From the NCBI RefSeq assembly GCF_013385985.1, contig NZ_JACAOY010000006.1, positions 478,653 to 521,948 on the forward strand: a stretch of DNA of 43,296 nt. Reading direction: 5' to 3'. The notes beneath the pieces are model-generated. The model worked only from the letters and a program-made list of their open reading frames with translations, searched no databases and was not told where the DNA came from. This DNA comes from Pseudomonas sp. B6002 (GTDB lineage Bacteria; Pseudomonadota; Gammaproteobacteria; Pseudomonadales; Pseudomonadaceae). Shown here piece by piece: positions 43,231-43,296 of this stretch; positions within the stretch are counted from its first letter, which is position 1; every line of letters begins with the position of its first letter. Made by a program: the position numbers and the translations under genes.

Positions 43231-43296
43231 TGTAGGAGCTGGCTTGCCAGCGATAGCGGCGGCACTGCCAACAAAGATGTCGCCTGACCCACCGCC
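43231..43296. repeat. REPIN, cut by the window end
   Basis: The left arm is the GAGCTGGCTTGCCAGCGAT subtype followed by the loop and the first bases of the right arm (CCACCGCC), after which the window stops. Confidence 0.8.

Overview
The window reads as chromosome of a fluorescens-group Pseudomonas. It is GC-rich with strong codon bias. It carries an ampR/ampC pair, an AcnB-type aconitase, a MiaE tRNA hydroxylase and an ANR-type dyad, and it is sprinkled with twelve REP doublets (REPINs) of the kind typical of this group (GCCGGCTTGCCGGC cores in facing pairs). I see no tRNA, rRNA, CRISPR array, prophage or insertion sequence. No REP transposase (RAYT) gene lies in the window.

Layout, left to right. 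1-8.8 kb: ParB-like protein and SulP anion transporter, a shared bidirectional terminator, acnB (minus strand) with a long structured leader, a DUF1289 protein, a tandem universal stress protein under a likely ANR promoter, miaE and an MFS exporter. 8.9-14.4 kb: an RstA/RstB-like two-component system, a MipA/OmpV outer-membrane protein, a beta-lactamase-fold protein lacking its catalytic serine, and a GFA-family zinc protein. 14.4-24.3 kb: a complete itaconate catabolic locus: divergent LysR regulator, itaconyl-CoA hydratase, acyl-CoA dehydrogenase, MmgE/PrpD protein, itaconate CoA-transferase, citramalyl-CoA lyase and a DctPQM TRAP transporter, punctuated by REPINs. 24.4-26.6 kb: ampC and divergent ampR. 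26.6-38 kb: small housekeeping and accessory units (DUF2252, dienelactone hydrolase, thioesterase, YceI, EamA exporter with divergent MocR regulator, NTF2-like protein, DUF6434/RidA/CPBP protease, amidase, XRE regulator, DUF2834 and MAPEG membrane proteins). 38-43.3 kb: a sugar or inositol-type catabolic island, with a periplasmic binding protein, Fe(II)/2-oxoglutarate oxygenase and SDR on one strand, and a LacI-type regulator and inositol 2-dehydrogenase-like gene on the other.

How the genes work together. In the itaconate locus the TRAP system would import the dicarboxylate, Ict would activate it with CoA, Ich would hydrate itaconyl-CoA to citramalyl-CoA, and Ccl would split that to acetyl-CoA and pyruvate, all under the LysR regulator. 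The 38-43 kb island looks like uptake and stepwise oxidation of a polyol or modified inositol, with the LacI-type protein sensing it.

The most striking signal is upstream of acnB. About 135 nt of nested inverted repeats lie between a good minus-strand promoter and the GTG start. Read as minus-strand RNA, the four helices pair fully, and the two imperfect base positions become G-U wobbles. An 11-nt bulge of that structure carries a perfect complement of the acnB Shine-Dalgarno region. This looks like an undescribed cis-acting translational switch for aconitase B.
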